A stretch of 53,073 nt of DNA from Paractinoplanes aksuensis (lineage in GTDB: Bacteria > Actinomycetota > Actinomycetes > Mycobacteriales > Micromonosporaceae): contig NZ_JAMYJR010000049.1 in NCBI RefSeq assembly GCF_024137025.1, forward strand, positions 1 to 53,073. Direction: 5' to 3'. The notes beneath the pieces are model-generated. The model was not told the DNA's origin. It made no database searches and saw only the letters and a list, made by a program, of their open reading frames with translations. This document shows, one piece after another, positions 40,523-48,281 of the stretch (positions are counted from its first letter, which is position 1; every line of letters starts with the position of its first letter). The translations under genes and the position numbers were made by a program.

Positions 40523-41638
40523 ATGGACGCAGCGCACTTCCGGCACGTTGCCGGCCACCTCGCCAGCGGGGTCACCGTCATCACGACCGACGCGGGAGAC
40601 CACCGGCACGGCATGACGGCAAGCTCGGTGACGTCCCTGTCGGCCGACCCGCCGATGATGCTGGCCTGCATCAACAACGCCGTGCCCACGGCGACGGCGG
40701 TGGCGAGCTCGGGCCGGTACGCGGTCAACGTGCTCGGCGACGGCCAGGGCGAGCTGGCCCGCCAGTTCGCCACCGCGAGCGACGACAAGTTCCGCGGCGT
40801 CGCCGTGCACACCGGAACGCTGGGCCTGCCGCTGTTGAGTGACGCCCTGGCTCACCTCGAATGCGAGGTGGTGGAGCAGGTCACCGGTGGCACCCACACG
40901 ATCTTCCTGGGCCGGGTGGTGAACGCGACGGCCGGCAACGGGCAACCGCTGACCTATTTCCGGGGCGGTTTCGGGCGGTTCGCGTTCGCCAAGGACGACG
41001 AGGTCTACGGCCGGGCCCGCGAGCTGGTGCTGAGCCGGGCCTATGCGGCTGATCAGGCGCTGCCGCTCGAGGACCTGGCTGACCGGCTGGGTGTCGATCA
41101 GGCGGCCGCGTTCTACGCCCTGACCCGGCTCTCGTCGGACGGTCTGGTTCGCCGCGACGCCGGCCGCGGTTACGTCGTGGCGCCCTTGGACGTCCGGACC
41201 TCGGACGAGACGTTCGACGCCCGCCTGGCCGTGGAGCTGGGCGTGTTGTCACTCTCCCTGGACGCGGTCCGCGACGACGAAGTGGACGAGTTGCGCCGCC
41301 GCTTCGACGCCATGGCCGCGCTGCTGGTGGGGGAGCGCTTCGTCGACTTCCACGGCTACCTGGACGCCAACTACGCCATGCACGAGTACCTGGTCTCGCT
41401 GGCCGGCAACCCACTGCTCACCTCGACGTTCGGCCGCCTGGGCATCAAGAACGTCATGACGCGCTCCTTCGGCGTGACCCCCGAGACGTCCCAGAAGTTC
41501 ATCGAGGCCCAGCGCCACCTGGTCGACGGAGTGGCGTCACGCGACCCCGAAGCCGCCCGCCGAGGCGCCGTCGAATACTGCGAACTAGCCAAGGAACGAG
41601 TACGCGAAATCCTCACCCGGTCCGGCGGCAGCCTCTGA
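40523..41638 (+). CDS. Flavin reductase fused to GntR/FCD transcription regulator
   Basis: A 371-residue fusion of an enzyme and a regulator. Residues 1-155 are an HpaC-type flavin reductase (FRHVAGHLASGVTVITTDAG; GMTASSVTSLSADPPMMLACIN; FRGGFGRFAF). Residues ~160-222 are a GntR winged helix (ADRLGVDQAAAFYALTRLSSDGLVRRDAGRGYVV). Residues ~230-365 are an FCD domain, with metal/ligand residues Asp281, His287 (DANYAMHEY) and His332 (EAQRHL). It could reduce FMN or FAD for the LLM oxygenase while its FCD domain senses a carboxylate. Whether one protein does both is inference. The frame opens earlier, at 40472, but ATG 40523 starts at the enzyme domain. Divergent from Gfo/Idh. Confidence 0.85.
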   Translation: MDAAHFRHVAGHLASGVTVITTDAGDHRHGMTASSVTSLSADPPMMLACINNAVPTATAVASSGRYAVNVLGDGQGELARQFATASDDKFRGVAVHTGTLGLPLLSDALAHLECEVVEQVTGGTHTIFLGRVVNATAGNGQPLTYFRGGFGRFAFAKDDEVYGRARELVLSRAYAADQALPLEDLADRLGVDQAAAFYALTRLSSDGLVRRDAGRGYVVAPLDVRTSDETFDARLAVELGVLSLSLDAVRDDEVDELRRRFDAMAALLVGERFVDFHGYLDANYAMHEYLVSLAGNPLLTSTFGRLGIKNVMTRSFGVTPETSQKFIEAQRHLVDGVASRDPEAARRGAVEYCELAKERVREILTRSGGSL

Positions 41639-41716
41639 CCACCGCTACCTCACCCTCGGCCCCGACCGTCCACCGTAAGAAAGCCACCGCTTCTACCCAG
41701 CACTCTCCTGAGGTAA

Positions 41717-41737
41717 TGTACGACCGTCATACAATCC
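41717..41737. promoter_or_regulatory. Shared operator, copy before SDR 41753
   Basis: TGTACGACCGTCATACA, 8-1-8 inverted repeat with one mismatch, followed by ATCC. Matches 18 of 21 bases of the element at 52053. Lies immediately before the SDR's ribosome binding site AGGAAGGGG. Confidence 0.6.
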
Positions 41738-41752
41738 AGGAAGGGGCAGAAC

Positions 41753-42484
41753 ATGGAGCCGAGCGCACTGGTAACAGGTGCAGCACGAGGAATCGGCCAC
41801 AGCGTCGTCACCCAGCTCCGAAAGGCGGGCTACCGCGTAATCGCCCTGGACAGGGCCCCCGAGGTCACCGACCTGGCCGAGGACGGCTGGATCGTCCCGC
41901 TGATCGCCGACGTGACCGCCGACGAAACCCCGACGGCCGCGGTAGACCGGGCAGTCAGCGAGTTCGGCCAACTAGACCTGCTGGTCAACAACGCCGCCCG
42001 TTTCCTGCGCCGCCCCGCGCTGGAGACGTCCGACGAGGACTTCGACGCCCTCATCGCCACCAATGTGCGCCCGGCCTTCCGCTTCGCGCGGGCCGCGCTC
42101 CCGCGATTGGCCGAGACGAACGGCTGCATCGTCAACACCGCGTCCATCTCCGGCCTGATCGGGGTGCCCAACCAGGTGGCCTACGCGATGACCAAGGGCG
42201 CGATCGTGCAACTCACCCGCCAGCTGGCAGTGGAGTGGGCCGCCCGCGGCGTCCGGATCAACGCAGTAGCCCCCGGCGCGGTAGACACAGGTTTCATGGA
42301 TGAGGCTCGCGCGGCCGACCCCGACCCCGCGGCCAGTCTGGCCGTCACGCTGGCGAACCACCCCATCGGACGGATGTCTACGCCCGACGAGGTGGCCCGC
42401 GCCATTGTCTTTCTGGCCTCGCCCGAATCGGCCGGCATCACCGGCACGATTCTGAGCGTCGACGGCGGTTACGTCGCGCGCTGA
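41753..42484 (+). CDS. SDR family oxidoreductase
   Basis: A 243-residue classical SDR: ALVTGAARGIGHSVV at the start, NNAARF at about 82, the catalytic Ser in NTASISGLIG, then YAMTK, and MSTPDEVARAIVFLASPESAGITGTILSVDGGY at the end. Oxidises or reduces a hydroxyl with NAD(P). Its start follows the shared operator. Convergent with the double-CMD gene, overlapping by 16 bp. Confidence 0.9.
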   Translation: MEPSALVTGAARGIGHSVVTQLRKAGYRVIALDRAPEVTDLAEDGWIVPLIADVTADETPTAAVDRAVSEFGQLDLLVNNAARFLRRPALETSDEDFDALIATNVRPAFRFARAALPRLAETNGCIVNTASISGLIGVPNQVAYAMTKGAIVQLTRQLAVEWAARGVRINAVAPGAVDTGFMDEARAADPDPAASLAVTLANHPIGRMSTPDEVARAIVFLASPESAGITGTILSVDGGYVAR

Positions 42485-43233
42485 GCGGCTTCCATTTCTT
42501 CGAGCAGGATCGGCGCGGCGGCCGTCACCCCGTGGATGCCCAGCACGGACGCGATTTCCATGACTTCGAGGATTTCGCGCGGGGTGGCGCCGTAGCCGAT
42601 CGCGTTCTCGATGTGCAGCTTGAGCCCTTTGACGTACAGGTGCGTGGCCGCCGTATCGAACGCGATGTACACGAACTCTTTGACTTTCGGCTCGAGCGTC
42701 CCCGTCCGCCACGGCACCGAGGAGAACTCGGTGTAGGCCTCGAACATGTCCGGGTCGAGTTCGAGCATCTCGTCCCAGAAGCTGTGCCAGTAGCCCCGCG
42801 TCTTCGTGAAGTCGGCCTTGAGCTGTTCCTGCCGGTCGTCCAGCGGCGCCGGCCCGTTCCGCAGCCCCTTCTCTTCGAGCACTTCGACGAGGATCGGCAC
42901 GCCGATGTTCATGGCGTGGATGCCCAGGGTCGCCGAGAGCTCCAGCACTTCCATGATTTCCTCGGGTGTGGCGCCGAGGGCCAGCGCCGCCTTGATGTGC
43001 TGGCGGACGCCCGGCAGGTACATGTGGGTGGCGTTCGCATCGATCGCAATGTAGATGAACTCCTTCACCTTCGGATCGAGCACGCCGGAGCGCCACGGCA
43101 CCGCGGAGAAGTTGAGATAGGCACGCAGGAATTCGGGGTCGAGGCGCAGAACACCTTCCCAGGTGTCGCTCCAGGTTCCCCGTACGCGAATGAACTCGTC
43201 CTTGATTTCCTGCTGCCGTGCGGTGAGTTCCAT
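42469..43233 (-). CDS. Double carboxymuconolactone-decarboxylase-domain protein
   Basis: A 254-residue protein with two copies of the CMD fold. The halves match: in the first, FSAVPWRSGVLDPKVKEFIYI and ATHMYLPGVRQHIKAAL; in the second, FSSVPWRTGTLEPKVKEFVYI and ATHLYVKGLKLHIENAI. No Cys occurs, so it cannot have AhpD-type redox activity. It could form a fused dimer with decarboxylase- or lactonase-like activity. Last gene of the operon that starts at the IclR gene; 5 bp after the HIBADH gene. Confidence 0.85.
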   Translation of the reverse strand: MELTARQQEIKDEFIRVRGTWSDTWEGVLRLDPEFLRAYLNFSAVPWRSGVLDPKVKEFIYIAIDANATHMYLPGVRQHIKAALALGATPEEIMEVLELSATLGIHAMNIGVPILVEVLEEKGLRNGPAPLDDRQEQLKADFTKTRGYWHSFWDEMLELDPDMFEAYTEFSSVPWRTGTLEPKVKEFVYIAFDTAATHLYVKGLKLHIENAIGYGATPREILEVMEIASVLGIHGVTAAAPILLEEMEAAQRAT

Positions 43234-43238
43234 CGCGC

Positions 43239-44087
43239 TCAGTCCTTTCGCAGCCAGTTGACGATCTCGGTGTGGTCGGCGTTGTCGGCCAAGGCTTCGG
43301 CGGCTTCACCCCAGAGTCCGGTGGCGGCTTCGCCCAGAGGGTCGGGGGTGCCCATCTCGGCGGCCAGTCCGACGGCGATGCGCATGTCCTTGAGCATCAG
43401 GCGCAGACCGAAACCGGAGTCGTACGTCTCGGGCTGGATGAAGTTGGGCCATTTGTTTTCAGTGGAACCGCTACGGCCACTGGAGCTGTTGAAAATCGAC
43501 AGCATGACTGTCGGATCGAGACCGAAGCGCTCGCCGGCCAGGATCGCCTCGCTGGTCACCAGCAGGTGCGTAGCCGACAGCAGGTTGTTCAGCGCCTTGA
43601 CGGCATGTCCGCTGCCGACGTCACCCGCCCGGGTAGTCGTCCCCAGACAATCGAGAATCGATTCCACGCCATCGAGAACCGATTGCGGCCCGCCCGTCAT
43701 GATCGTGAGTTTCCCCGTACGGGCCCGAGCGACCCCGCCCGACACGGGCGCATCGACCAGGGCAATGCCGCGCTCCGCCAACGAAGCAGCGAGCGCGCGC
43801 GTACGCAACGGCTCCGACGAGCTCATATCAACGATGACCGCGCCCGGCGCGAACGTGGACTCGGCAACGACCTTTTCGACCACGTCGGAGTTCGGCAGCA
43901 TCAGGATGACCACGTCCGCCCCGCGGATCGCGTCGTCCAGGCTGTCCGCCGCGATCCCGCCGACCTCGGCCAGAGCCTGCCGGGCCGCCTCCGACACGTC
44001 GAAACCGCGCACCTCGTGCCCAGCCTTGACCAGCAGACCCGACATAGGCGCACCCATGTTGCCAAGCCCGATGAACGCGATCGTCAT
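43239..44087 (-). CDS. 3-hydroxyisobutyrate-dehydrogenase-type oxidoreductase 2
   Basis: A 282-residue beta-hydroxyacid dehydrogenase: TIAFIGLGNMGAPMSGLLV (2-20), DAPVSGGVARARTGK (about 115-130) and catalytic Lys in GHAVKALNNLLSATHLL. It starts at ATG 44087, after a 33-codon mini-ORF whose stop overlaps (ATGA). Together with the relative at 44532 it is one of two HIBADH-type proteins in one operon, as if for two successive hydroxyacids or two substrates. Confidence 0.87.
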   Translation of the reverse strand: MTIAFIGLGNMGAPMSGLLVKAGHEVRGFDVSEAARQALAEVGGIAADSLDDAIRGADVVILMLPNSDVVEKVVAESTFAPGAVIVDMSSSEPLRTRALAASLAERGIALVDAPVSGGVARARTGKLTIMTGGPQSVLDGVESILDCLGTTTRAGDVGSGHAVKALNNLLSATHLLVTSEAILAGERFGLDPTVMLSIFNSSSGRSGSTENKWPNFIQPETYDSGFGLRLMLKDMRIAVGLAAEMGTPDPLGEAATGLWGEAAEALADNADHTEIVNWLRKD

Positions 44088-44182
44088 GCGATCTCCTCCG
44101 CCCAGGGAGCCGTGCCGAGCTCGGTGAAAGCAATCGTCATGCGGCGCTCGGCCAAGGGGGCCGTGCTGTGGTCGATCGTCAT
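44084..44182 (-). CDS. Mini-ORF made from a duplicated cupin tail
   Basis: A 32-codon frame (starts MTIDHSTAPLAERRMTIAF, ends LGTAPWAEEIA) between the cupin stop (ATGA overlap at 44179-44182) and the HIBADH start (overlap at 44084-44087). Its last part resembles the cupin's end (LGTTQWAEEVV), and its inner MTIAF resembles the HIBADH start. Most likely a duplication left from the gene junction; translation coupling could still require it. Not a recognised gene. Confidence 0.35.
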   Translation of the reverse strand: MTIDHSTAPLAERRMTIAFTELGTAPWAEEIA

Positions 44183-44535
44183 ACAACTTCCTCCGCCCAC
44201 TGGGTTGTGCCGAGGGAGATGGCCAGGTGGGTCATGGGGGAGTCGCGGGTTGCGCCGTGCCAGTGCCGTTCGCCGGCCGGTACCCAGACCACGTCGCCGG
44301 CTCGGATCTCTTCCGGGTCGCTGCCGTCGCTGCAGATCAGGCCGCGCCCGGAGACGATCTGGAGGATCTGGCCGCCCTCGTGGCTGTGCCAATAGGTGCG
44401 CGCGCCCGGGGCGAACGTCACGTTGGCGATCGTCGTGCCGTCGGTCGCGGGTAGCACGGGCTCGAACCACGCCTGCCCGCTCACCGTCGCGCGCTGGTCG
44501 GCTGGTCCACGGTCGGACTGTCGGACAATCCTCAT
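44179..44535 (-). CDS. Cupin domain protein
   Basis: A 118-residue single cupin: RTYWHSHEGGQILQIVSGRG (about 47-66) is motif 1 with two His and a Glu/Gln, and GDVVWVPAGERHWHGA (about 80-95) is motif 2 with the third His. A small metal-binding protein; sequence resembles cupins next to carboxymuconolactone decarboxylases. Starts with ATG 44535. Its start overlaps the HIBADH stop at 44532. Part of the IclR operon. Confidence 0.85.
   Translation of the reverse strand: MRIVRQSDRGPADQRATVSGQAWFEPVLPATDGTTIANVTFAPGARTYWHSHEGGQILQIVSGRGLICSDGSDPEEIRAGDVVWVPAGERHWHGATRDSPMTHLAISLGTTQWAEEVV
44512..44532. promoter_or_regulatory. Direct repeat of GTCGGAC at cupin start
   Basis: GTCGGACTGTCGGACAATCC, with GTCGGAC twice. 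Same word as the palindrome at 40434. It lies in coding sequence, so its role is uncertain. Confidence 0.3.
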
Positions 44536-45470
44536 GCGTCCTCCTGAGGGGTGGCGTCACCGGAGCCGACGACCGGGGCAAGAGCGCCCGCGGCTGGGGC
44601 GTCGTGCAGGCGTACTCCGCCGGAGAGGTCGCCGAGGGCGTCGACGACGGTGTTGCTGATTTCGTCGGCGTAGCCGAGGGCTCGGGCCAGGCCGAAGCTC
44701 GCCAGCGGGCCGGCCGAGTTGGGGCTGGCCACGCCCAGCCGGGCGACCAGTTCGACGTACAGGTTCACGTCTTTGAGCATCAGGGTGTTGGTCAGGCCGC
44801 CCTTGAGGTAGTCGCCCTGGATGATTTTCGGGAAGCGGTTGAGGGTGGCGAAGTTGACGCCCGAGCTGGCGTTGAGCACGGCCAGCACGGTCTCCAGGTC
44901 GAGGCCGGCCTTCTTCGCCGCCACCATCACCTCGGCCGTGGCCGCAAGAGCGGTCGCGTTGAGAAAGTTGTTGAGCAGCTTCACCGTGTGCCCGGCCCCG
45001 CTCGGCCCGCAGTGGAAGATGTTGGCCGAGAACAGGTCCAGCACCGGCCGCGCCCGTTCCAGCGCCTCGGTCTCGCCGCCCACCATCAGGGTCAGCTTGC
45101 CTTTCTCGGCCGCGGCGGCCCCGCCCGAGATTCCTGCGTCGAGGTAGGCCGTCCCATGTGAAGCGAGCTCTCCGTGCAACCGGACGGTCGAGTTCGGTGC
45201 CGCCGTGGACAGGTCGACGACGATCAGACCCGCCCGCGCCTGCGGAATCAGTTCTTCCATCACCGCCTCGACGACGCGGCTGTCGGGCAACGACAGCAGC
45301 ACGATGTCGCTCTGGGCGACCAACTCCCCGACGGATGCCGCCGGCTTGGCGCCGGCCGTGGTCACATTCTCTTCCCGTACGTCATAACCGAGAACGTCAT
45401 GGCCGGCGCGCACGACACAGGCCGCCATGCGACCGCCCATGTTGCCCAGGCCCACGAAGCCGATCCGCAT
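44532..45470 (-). CDS. 3-hydroxyisobutyrate-dehydrogenase-type oxidoreductase 1
   Basis: A 312-residue beta-hydroxyacid dehydrogenase: GFVGLGNMGGRMAACVV (4-20), DAGISGGAAAAEKGK (about 120-134), and catalytic Lys in GHTVKLLNNFLNATAL. The 30-residue C-terminal tail (after DALGDLSGGV) is poorly conserved. ATG 45470 has GAGGA at 5-6 bases and overlaps the MBL gene's stop; ATG 45476 would be too close to that site. In the same operon as the second copy. Confidence 0.87.
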   Translation of the reverse strand: MRIGFVGLGNMGGRMAACVVRAGHDVLGYDVREENVTTAGAKPAASVGELVAQSDIVLLSLPDSRVVEAVMEELIPQARAGLIVVDLSTAAPNSTVRLHGELASHGTAYLDAGISGGAAAAEKGKLTLMVGGETEALERARPVLDLFSANIFHCGPSGAGHTVKLLNNFLNATALAATAEVMVAAKKAGLDLETVLAVLNASSGVNFATLNRFPKIIQGDYLKGGLTNTLMLKDVNLYVELVARLGVASPNSAGPLASFGLARALGYADEISNTVVDALGDLSGGVRLHDAPAAGALAPVVGSGDATPQEDA

Positions 45471-46264
45471 CAGCATTCCTCTCCGATGGTGGCCGCGAGC
45501 CCGGCCAGCGGGCCGGAACCGACCGGCGTGAAGCGGGCGAGCGTGTCCGGGTCGTGCCCGGCGACCAGATGGTCGGCCCGCATCGCCCGCAATCGCTCGA
45601 ACCCGTCGTACATGTCGATGAGGTTGGCGACCTGGGTGAACGGCATGTTCCGGTCGAGTTCCTCGTAGTAGTGCACGGCGTCCGAGGCGAGCAGCACGAC
45701 CCCGTCCGTGGTGTCGACGCTGACCACGCTCTGCCCCGGTGTGTGGCCGCCGATCCGCAGCACGCGCACGCCCGGAGCGAGCTCGACCGAATGCTCGAAG
45801 GTCCGCAGCCGCCCTTCGGCCGAGGCCCGGCGCAGGTGGTCGATCTCGTCGTCCTCGACCGAGTGGTGCAAGAGCGTCCGGGTCGCGTACGGGCCGGTCC
45901 AGAAGTCGTACTCGGCGGCCGCGATGTGCAGCGGCGATCGCGGGAACAGGTCGAGGTTGCCGATGTGGTCGTAGTGCGCGTGAGTGACCACCACCGCTGG
46001 ACCGGCGGCCCGATCGACACCCAGACTGTCGAACGCGGCCGCCGGCTCGATCAGCGTGGTGCGTTTGCGGTTCGCGCCGCCGGCGGCCGAGAAGCCGGTG
46101 TCGACCACGATCGTGCGTTCGGCGTTGCGGACGACCCAGAAGAAGTAGTCCATGCCGATCGGGCCGTCGGGCTCGTCGTACAGGTGGTAGTTGAGATAGA
46201 CGTCGCTGCGTACGGTCTGACGGGTGCCGTATTTGACGACGGTCACCTGATACAGCTCGGTCAT
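45470..46264 (-). CDS. MBL-fold lactonase, N-acyl-homoserine-lactonase-like
   Basis: A 264-residue metallo-beta-lactamase-fold hydrolase with the dinuclear metal motif THAHYDH (His95, His97, Asp99, His100), IGGHTPGQS (His174), SDAVHY (Asp195) and AGHDPD (His237). The pattern with the long DVYLNYHLYDEPDG loop fits AHL-lactonase-type quorum-quenching enzymes, but many members hydrolyse other lactones. In this catabolic operon a pathway lactone is the more likely substrate. Overlaps both neighbours (ATGA). Confidence 0.87.
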   Translation of the reverse strand: MTELYQVTVVKYGTRQTVRSDVYLNYHLYDEPDGPIGMDYFFWVVRNAERTIVVDTGFSAAGGANRKRTTLIEPAAAFDSLGVDRAAGPAVVVTHAHYDHIGNLDLFPRSPLHIAAAEYDFWTGPYATRTLLHHSVEDDEIDHLRRASAEGRLRTFEHSVELAPGVRVLRIGGHTPGQSVVSVDTTDGVVLLASDAVHYYEELDRNMPFTQVANLIDMYDGFERLRAMRADHLVAGHDPDTLARFTPVGSGPLAGLAATIGEEC

Positions 46265-47193
46265 GGGATGAGCAGCTGCCCGGCGTTCGTGCCGACCATC
46301 CGGCGGATGTCGTCCTCGCCGACCCCGGCGTCGAGCAGCCCCCGCACGGCCCGGCGGAACAGCGTCACCGGCAGCGGGTTGTTCTTCTGGCCCGAGTCCG
46401 ACGACAGGACCGTACGTTCGACGCCGACCTCTTTGATGAACGTGAGCAGCTCGTTGAGGTCGCGCCGGCGCTCCTCGCGGCCGAAGTACATCACCACGCA
46501 GTGCTCGATGGTCACGCCCTTGCGGGCCCACGCGACGGCCTGGTCGACCGACGCGCCCACCACAAAAATGGGGTGGTTGACCACGATGCGGCTGATGCCG
46601 GCCTCGATCGCGGCGTCGATCAGCGCCGACGACTCCTCGACGCCGAGGTGGCCGCAGGTGAGCACGGCTTCCTCGGCCGCGATGACCGACAGGATGTCGC
46701 GCACCTCGGGCAGCACGGCGCCCTTGTCGTCGAGGATCGTGATGATCTCGTTGGGGCGCAGCTCCACTTCGGACGTCGGGAAGCCGGTGTCGTGGTGTTC
46801 GTGATGCTTGACGTGGGCGTTGGACGACAGCGTGGGGAACCAGACCATGCGCCCGCCCATTCGCAGGGCCAGCTCCACGGCGTACGGGTTGAGGCCTCCG
46901 ACTGTGCGGTTGAGGGCCACCCCGCCGTAGACCTTCGTCGACAGCTCGTCCAGCCCGGCCCCGCGCAGCGCGAGGATGTCGGTGACCATGCTGTGGTGGT
47001 GCGATTTGGCCACGATCGCGCGGAAGCCGGCGTCCGCGGCGTCCCGGGCCGCGTCGAGGATGCTCATGCGCCGCGGGAACGGGCTCGGGCCGGGGTGCTG
47101 GTGCAGGTCGACCGCGCCGACGAGGAGGCTGTCGGCCTGGTCGTCGGGCTGCCGGTTGTCAGTTTCGGTGGTGAAGCCGTAGTCGACGATCAT
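46261..47193 (-). CDS. DUF6282 family metal-dependent hydrolase-like protein
   Basis: A 310-residue amidohydrolase-superfamily-like protein. DLHQHPGPSP (about 29-38) is the N-terminal His-x-His metal motif; AKSHHHSMV, HVKHHEHHDTGFP (a His-rich loop), and VVNHPIF further on supply metal ligands. SSDSGQKNN near the end is the Asp of the TIM-barrel. It resembles the DUF6282 family, whose activity is unknown. ATG 47193 follows GAGG. Overlap with the MBL gene. Probably hydrolyses an amide, lactone or lactam intermediate. Confidence 0.78.
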   Translation of the reverse strand: MIVDYGFTTETDNRQPDDQADSLLVGAVDLHQHPGPSPFPRRMSILDAARDAADAGFRAIVAKSHHHSMVTDILALRGAGLDELSTKVYGGVALNRTVGGLNPYAVELALRMGGRMVWFPTLSSNAHVKHHEHHDTGFPTSEVELRPNEIITILDDKGAVLPEVRDILSVIAAEEAVLTCGHLGVEESSALIDAAIEAGISRIVVNHPIFVVGASVDQAVAWARKGVTIEHCVVMYFGREERRRDLNELLTFIKEVGVERTVLSSDSGQKNNPLPVTLFRRAVRGLLDAGVGEDDIRRMVGTNAGQLLIP

Positions 47194-47201
47194 GGAATTC
47201 C

Positions 47202-48281
47202 TCACTCACTCACCAGGACTTGGTCTTCGGGCCGCCAGTGGGCGACGACCTGCGTGCCGGGGTTCACCGCGGCCGGCGCGCCCACGGGCAGCACCGCGCA
47301 GCCGACGGAGTCGTCGCCGTAGGCCAGTTCGATCCGGTAGTACGTGCCGTAGAAGGAGACGTCGGTGACCGCGGCCGGAGCGACGTTGCTCCCGGCGGGC
47401 ACCGACGTCTCGTCGAAGGCGATCCGCATCCGCTCGGGCCGCACGATCAGCGACTGCTGCTCGGTGCCGTCACCCGGCTCGGGGACCGTCCATTTGCGGT
47501 CGTGCCACTCGTAGACGTCGGCCGCCCGGTACCGCCCGCCGAAGACGTTGGACTCGCCCAGGAACCGCGCCACGAACCGGGTTGTCGGACGGTGATACAA
47601 CTCGCCCGGCGTGCCGACGGCCACGATCTTGCCCTGGTCGAAGATGGCGATACGGTCGGACAATGTCATCGCCTCGTCCTGGTCGTGCGTGACGAAGACG
47701 AACGTCAGGCCCAGCTCCTGGTGCAGGCGCTTGATCTCGCGCTGCAACGACTGGCGCAGCTTGCGGTCGAGCGCGCTCAACGGCTCGTCGAGCAGCAGCA
47801 GGTTGGGGGAGAAGACGACCGCGCGGGCCAGCGCCACCCGCTGCTGCTGGCCGCCGGAGAGCTCGTGCGGGCGGCGCTCGCCCATGGCGCCCAGGTCGAC
47901 CAGTTCGAGCGCCTCGCGCACCAGCTTGGCCGTCTCGGCCGCCGGGACCTTGCGTTCACGCAGCGGGAACGCCACGTTCTGGGTGACGGTCAGGTGCGGG
48001 AAGAGCGCGTAGTTCTGGAACACCATGCCGAAGTTGCGCTTGTGAGCCGGCGTACGGGAAATGTCTTTGCCGTTGAGCTCGATCCGGCCCGACGTCGGCT
48101 CGGTGAAACCGACGATCATGTTGAGCGTCGTCGTCTTGCCCGAACCGCTGGGCCCGAGCAGGGTGAGGAACTCGCCGGGCTGGATGTCGAGGTCGATGTG
48201 GTCGACCGCCGGCGGGCCCGACCCGTACTGCTTGGTCAGGTCGACCAGCTGGACCCGGGCGCCTTTCATCGGATGAGTCAT
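47202..48281 (-). CDS. ABC transporter ATP-binding protein (polyamine/iron PotA type)
   Basis: A 359-residue ATPase: Walker A GPSGSGKTT (43-51), signature LSGGQQQRVALARAVV, Walker B LLLLDEPLSALD, and H-loop FVFVTHDQDEAMTLSD. The last ~110 residues are the TOBE_2-type regulatory beta domain (RPERMRIAFDETSVPAGSNV). ATG 48281 has GGAGG upstream and overlaps the permease stop. It forms one importer with the fused permease and the binding protein. Confidence 0.92.
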   Translation of the reverse strand: MTHPMKGARVQLVDLTKQYGSGPPAVDHIDLDIQPGEFLTLLGPSGSGKTTTLNMIVGFTEPTSGRIELNGKDISRTPAHKRNFGMVFQNYALFPHLTVTQNVAFPLRERKVPAAETAKLVREALELVDLGAMGERRPHELSGGQQQRVALARAVVFSPNLLLLDEPLSALDRKLRQSLQREIKRLHQELGLTFVFVTHDQDEAMTLSDRIAIFDQGKIVAVGTPGELYHRPTTRFVARFLGESNVFGGRYRAADVYEWHDRKWTVPEPGDGTEQQSLIVRPERMRIAFDETSVPAGSNVAPAAVTDVSFYGTYYRIELAYGDDSVGCAVLPVGAPAAVNPGTQVVAHWRPEDQVLVSE

